Assembly (NCBI RefSeq): GCF_036983985.1
Contig: NZ_JALAHQ010000005.1
Coordinates: 93,144 to 157,143, forward strand
Source: Alishewanella metallidurans
GTDB taxonomy: Bacteria; Pseudomonadota; Gammaproteobacteria; Enterobacterales; Alteromonadaceae
Reading direction: 5' to 3'
DNA: 64,000 nucleotides
A program made the position numbers and the translations under genes. Below are positions 61,976 through 64,000 of this stretch, piece by piece. Within the stretch, counting starts at the first letter, position 1. The number at the start of each line of letters is the position of its first letter. The notes under the pieces are model-generated. The model did no database searches. It was not told where the DNA came from and worked only from the letters and a program-made list of their open reading frames with translations.

Positions 61976-63060
61976 CGCTTTCTAAGCCAAACACCGGTTT
62001 CAATATGGTGGGTATAAGGAAACTGGTCGAATACCGCTAACTGTATAATGTCATGTGTGCTGCTTAACGCTTGTAAGTTTTGCGCTAAGGTATCGGGATT
62101 ACACGAAATATAAATAATATCGTTAAAGCGGCTAACTAACTGTTCGGTACCTGCATCAAGTCCCGCGCGTGGCGGGTCAACTAACACAGTATTAAGCTGC
62201 ATGTTCGTTAAATCGAGTTGTTTTAATGTATTACCTTGCTGTAACGCGGCCGACACGTCTTCCGCAGACATCTGCAATACTTGCAAATTAGTAACCTGGT
62301 TTAGCGCTATGTTGTATTGTGCTGATTTAATAGAGGTGCGAGAAATTTCGGTAGCGACGACATTGTCGAAGCATGGTGCTAGTGCGATGGAGAAGTTGCC
62401 ATTGCCGCAATACAGCTCAAGTAAATCGCCGGATAGTTTATTGGCAATGTTTTTTGCCCAACCGAGCATATGGCGATTAACCTCGCCGTTTGGCTGAGTG
62501 AAGCTGCCTTCCACCTGTTGATATTTCAGTTGTGTATTATCTAATTCAAACTGTTCAGTGACATAATCATCACTAACCATCAGCTTTTGTTTGCGTGACC
62601 GGCCAATAAACTTAACGTTGTATTCGCTAGCTAGTGCTTCGGTTAATGCCGTAGCCTGCTCAAGCCAGCTATTGGTTAATGGCCGCTTATAAATTAGCGA
62701 CACCAGTAATTCACCAGACAGCGTGGCCAAATAGTCAACCTGATATAGCTTGTAACGTAGCTCATGATTAAATTGAATCTGTTTCAGTAACACCGGCATA
62801 AAATCAGCAATAGCTCGACAGGCAACAGGGAAATGATCAATTCGTACTTTCTCACGGCTTTCTGCATCAAACATAGCATGATAAATATCATCACCATCAT
62901 GCCAAATCCTAAATTCCGCTCTTAGCCGGTAATGTGTAGGCTCAGATGCAAACACTTCAGCGTTAGGCGCATTAAAGTCGGCAAGCAACTGTTGTACACG
63001 AGTTACCTTATCTGTTAATTGAGTTAAATACTGCTCGGGAAAAACCTGACCTACGCTCAT
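61972..63060 (-). CDS. trmA: tRNA (uracil-54-C5)-methyltransferase TrmA
   Basis: 362 residues. SAM site LLELYCGNGNFSIALA (about 215-230) and the catalytic cysteine in YISCNPDTLAQNL (about 320). It makes ribothymidine 54 in the T loop of tRNA. The length matches E. coli TrmA (366). It is convergent with fabR, overlapping by four bases. In E. coli, trmA likewise lies between fabR and an rRNA operon. Confidence 0.95.
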   Translation of the reverse strand: MSVGQVFPEQYLTQLTDKVTRVQQLLADFNAPNAEVFASEPTHYRLRAEFRIWHDGDDIYHAMFDAESREKVRIDHFPVACRAIADFMPVLLKQIQFNHELRYKLYQVDYLATLSGELLVSLIYKRPLTNSWLEQATALTEALASEYNVKFIGRSRKQKLMVSDDYVTEQFELDNTQLKYQQVEGSFTQPNGEVNRHMLGWAKNIANKLSGDLLELYCGNGNFSIALAPCFDNVVATEISRTSIKSAQYNIALNQVTNLQVLQMSAEDVSAALQQGNTLKQLDLTNMQLNTVLVDPPRAGLDAGTEQLVSRFNDIIYISCNPDTLAQNLQALSSTHDIIQLAVFDQFPYTHHIETGVWLRKR

Positions 63061-63146
63061 GTGCCACTCTACTAAATCAAAACGACTATGTTAAGGCACA
63101 GACTTCGCTACGCCAACCTTGAATACCAACTGTGATTAATAAAAAT

Positions 63147-63176
63147 AAAAAAGGAAGCCGCAGCTTCCCTTTTTTC
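63147..63176 (-). terminator. Terminator of the RRM gene
   Basis: GGAAGC and GCTTCC pair around a CGCA loop; on the minus strand T residues follow. It lies 16 bases after the stop. Confidence 0.85.
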
Positions 63177-63191
63177 TATAGAAAATCACTA

Positions 63192-63683
63192 CTACTCATC
63201 AGAGTCATCGTTCTCTTGACGCTCTTTAGCTTCGCGCACTTTTAATGTGCGTTCTTGAAAGCTGAAGTCGTTTAACTTTTGAATCATCTTAGCGCCGTCT
63301 TTTTCCGCTACTTCAACAAAACCAAAACCTCTACGGCGACCCGTCTGGCGATCTTTCATCAAACGTACATTTACGACTACGCCAAAACGTTGGAACAGTT
63401 CCTTTACTACATCTTCATTTGCCCGATACGGCAAATTGCCAACATATAAAGTGGTGGTTTCACCTTTATAGTCTATTGGTGCTTTAATGGTTGGCACTGA
63501 GTCAGAGCGATTAGCTTTAACATCTACTAATACTGGCACTAGGATCCCCGCTAGTACCACACCAATTACTACAAGAATTTCCTGATCAAGCCCTAAGGAT
63601 GGAAGAGCAAACGCAAAGCCAAGATAAGCCAGCACGGCTAACGCCAAAGTATATGGCAAAGAAACACGTAAAGTGGGCAACAT
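63192..63683 (-). CDS. Membrane-tethered RRM RNA-binding protein
   Basis: 163 residues. The N-terminal 55 contain two transmembrane helices (about 10-30, YTLALAVLAYLGFAFALP; about 34-54, ILVVIGVVLAGILVPVLVDV). A classical RRM follows (about 76-155) with RNP2 LYVGNLPY and RNP1 RRGFGFVEV, and an acidic tail (QENDDSDE). Bacterial RRM proteins bind single-stranded RNA; the membrane anchor is unusual. Function unknown. It is divergent from the rRNA promoter region to its right. Confidence 0.85.
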   Translation of the reverse strand: MLPTLRVSLPYTLALAVLAYLGFAFALPSLGLDQEILVVIGVVLAGILVPVLVDVKANRSDSVPTIKAPIDYKGETTTLYVGNLPYRANEDVVKELFQRFGVVVNVRLMKDRQTGRRRGFGFVEVAEKDGAKMIQKLNDFSFQERTLKVREAKERQENDDSDE

Positions 63684-63874
63684 ATAATATCCTAAACACT
63701 TATTCTATTTATCGGAATGCTTTAACAATATAAAGCAGCCTTATATTAGCGGTTGGATAATAAACCGCAACTATTAACCGCAACACATTTATACCAAATT
63801 TGTTGGTAAAATATGCAAAAAGCCGATTAAGTAAGCAAACGATACTAAAACGTCTATTTTTGTCAAATAACCGC

Positions 63875-63909
63875 TTGCACGACAATTAAAACCCCCTATA
63901 ATGCGCGCC
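63875..63909 (+). promoter_or_regulatory. rRNA operon promoter P1
   Basis: TTGCAC (63875-63880) and a perfect TATAAT (63897-63902) are spaced by 16 bases, followed by the GC-rich discriminator GCGCGCC that marks growth-rate and ppGpp-controlled rRNA promoters. Transcription would start near 63909. The 190 bases between it and the RRM gene are AT-rich and show no gene. Confidence 0.8.
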
Positions 63910-63984
63910 ATGCCACGGGGTGCAGCGCTAGCGCACTCTCCGAGGGGTTTTAGAAATAGAGTCAAAAATCTTTTAAAAAGACGC

Positions 63985-64000
63985 TTGACACTAGGGCTTA
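63985..64000 (+). promoter_or_regulatory. rRNA operon promoter P2 (-35 only)
   Basis: A perfect TTGACA at 63985-63990 is preceded by an A/T-rich UP-like stretch (63962-63980). The -10 lies past the window edge. Tandem P1/P2 spacing (about 110 bases between -35 boxes) and the E. coli parallel (trmA near rrnB) support an rRNA operon to the right. Confidence 0.7.

Overview
The window is ordinary chromosomal DNA of a gammaproteobacterium with a GC content somewhat below 50%. Protein likeness and gene order suggest an Alteromonadales/Chromatiaceae-type organism near Rheinheimera, Alishewanella or Arsukibacterium. That genus-level placement comes from memory of these families, not from a search. 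I see no prophage, transposase, CRISPR array or tRNA. The genes are mostly core, and several blocks keep E. coli neighbourhoods: polA-engB; hslO-hslR with yrfG-nudE-pckA; yheS-yheT-yheU; yheV-slyX-fkpA; rsd-nudC-hemE; and sthA-fabR-trmA followed by an rRNA promoter.

Layout: 1-4.8 kb holds the start of ubiK, the Rep helicase, a GAF-GAF-GGDEF diguanylate cyclase and cytochrome c5. From 4.8 to 10.4 kb come polA (preceded by a DnaA-box cluster), a small-RNA candidate in the polA-engB gap, engB, dihaem cytochrome c4, and a strong CsrB-type RNA that was found by its GGA hairpins. From 10.4 to 25 kb lie a methyltransferase, yihI, a secreted amidohydrolase, mscS with a DUF481 porin-like protein, a PAS-PAS-GGDEF-EAL protein, sbcDC, two small stress-type envelope proteins, and the heat-shock pair hslR-hslO. 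A complete type II secretion operon gspC to gspN occupies 25.2-36.5 kb.

From 36.5 to 54.4 kb come yrfG, nudE, cysQ, pckA, a chemoreceptor, yheTU, a Tat-exported GMC oxidoreductase pair, a PAS-GAF-GGDEF protein, a COG2509 flavoprotein, a seven-iron ferredoxin, an unlisted 46-residue membrane protein, the ABC-F protein YheS, slyX with a WD40 lipoprotein, and an FKBP lipoprotein. From 54.4 to 64 kb come rsd, nudC, hemE, a Sel1-TonB protein, sthA, an acyl desaturase divergent from its likely repressor fabR, trmA, a membrane-tethered RRM protein, and at the right edge tandem P1/P2 promoters that should drive an rRNA operon just outside the window.

How the parts connect: several regulators of growth state sit here. 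The CsrB-like RNA should titrate CsrA, Rsd should act on sigma-70, three GGDEF proteins act on c-di-GMP, and the rrn promoters should respond to growth rate. The best regulatory finds are the CsrB-like RNA, the polA-engB small RNA, and a FabR-type palindrome at the predicted transcription start of the desaturase gene. I found no clearly new multi-gene defence or metabolic system. The least explained proteins are the membrane-tethered RRM protein beside the rRNA operon and the Sel1-TonB-Sel1 protein.
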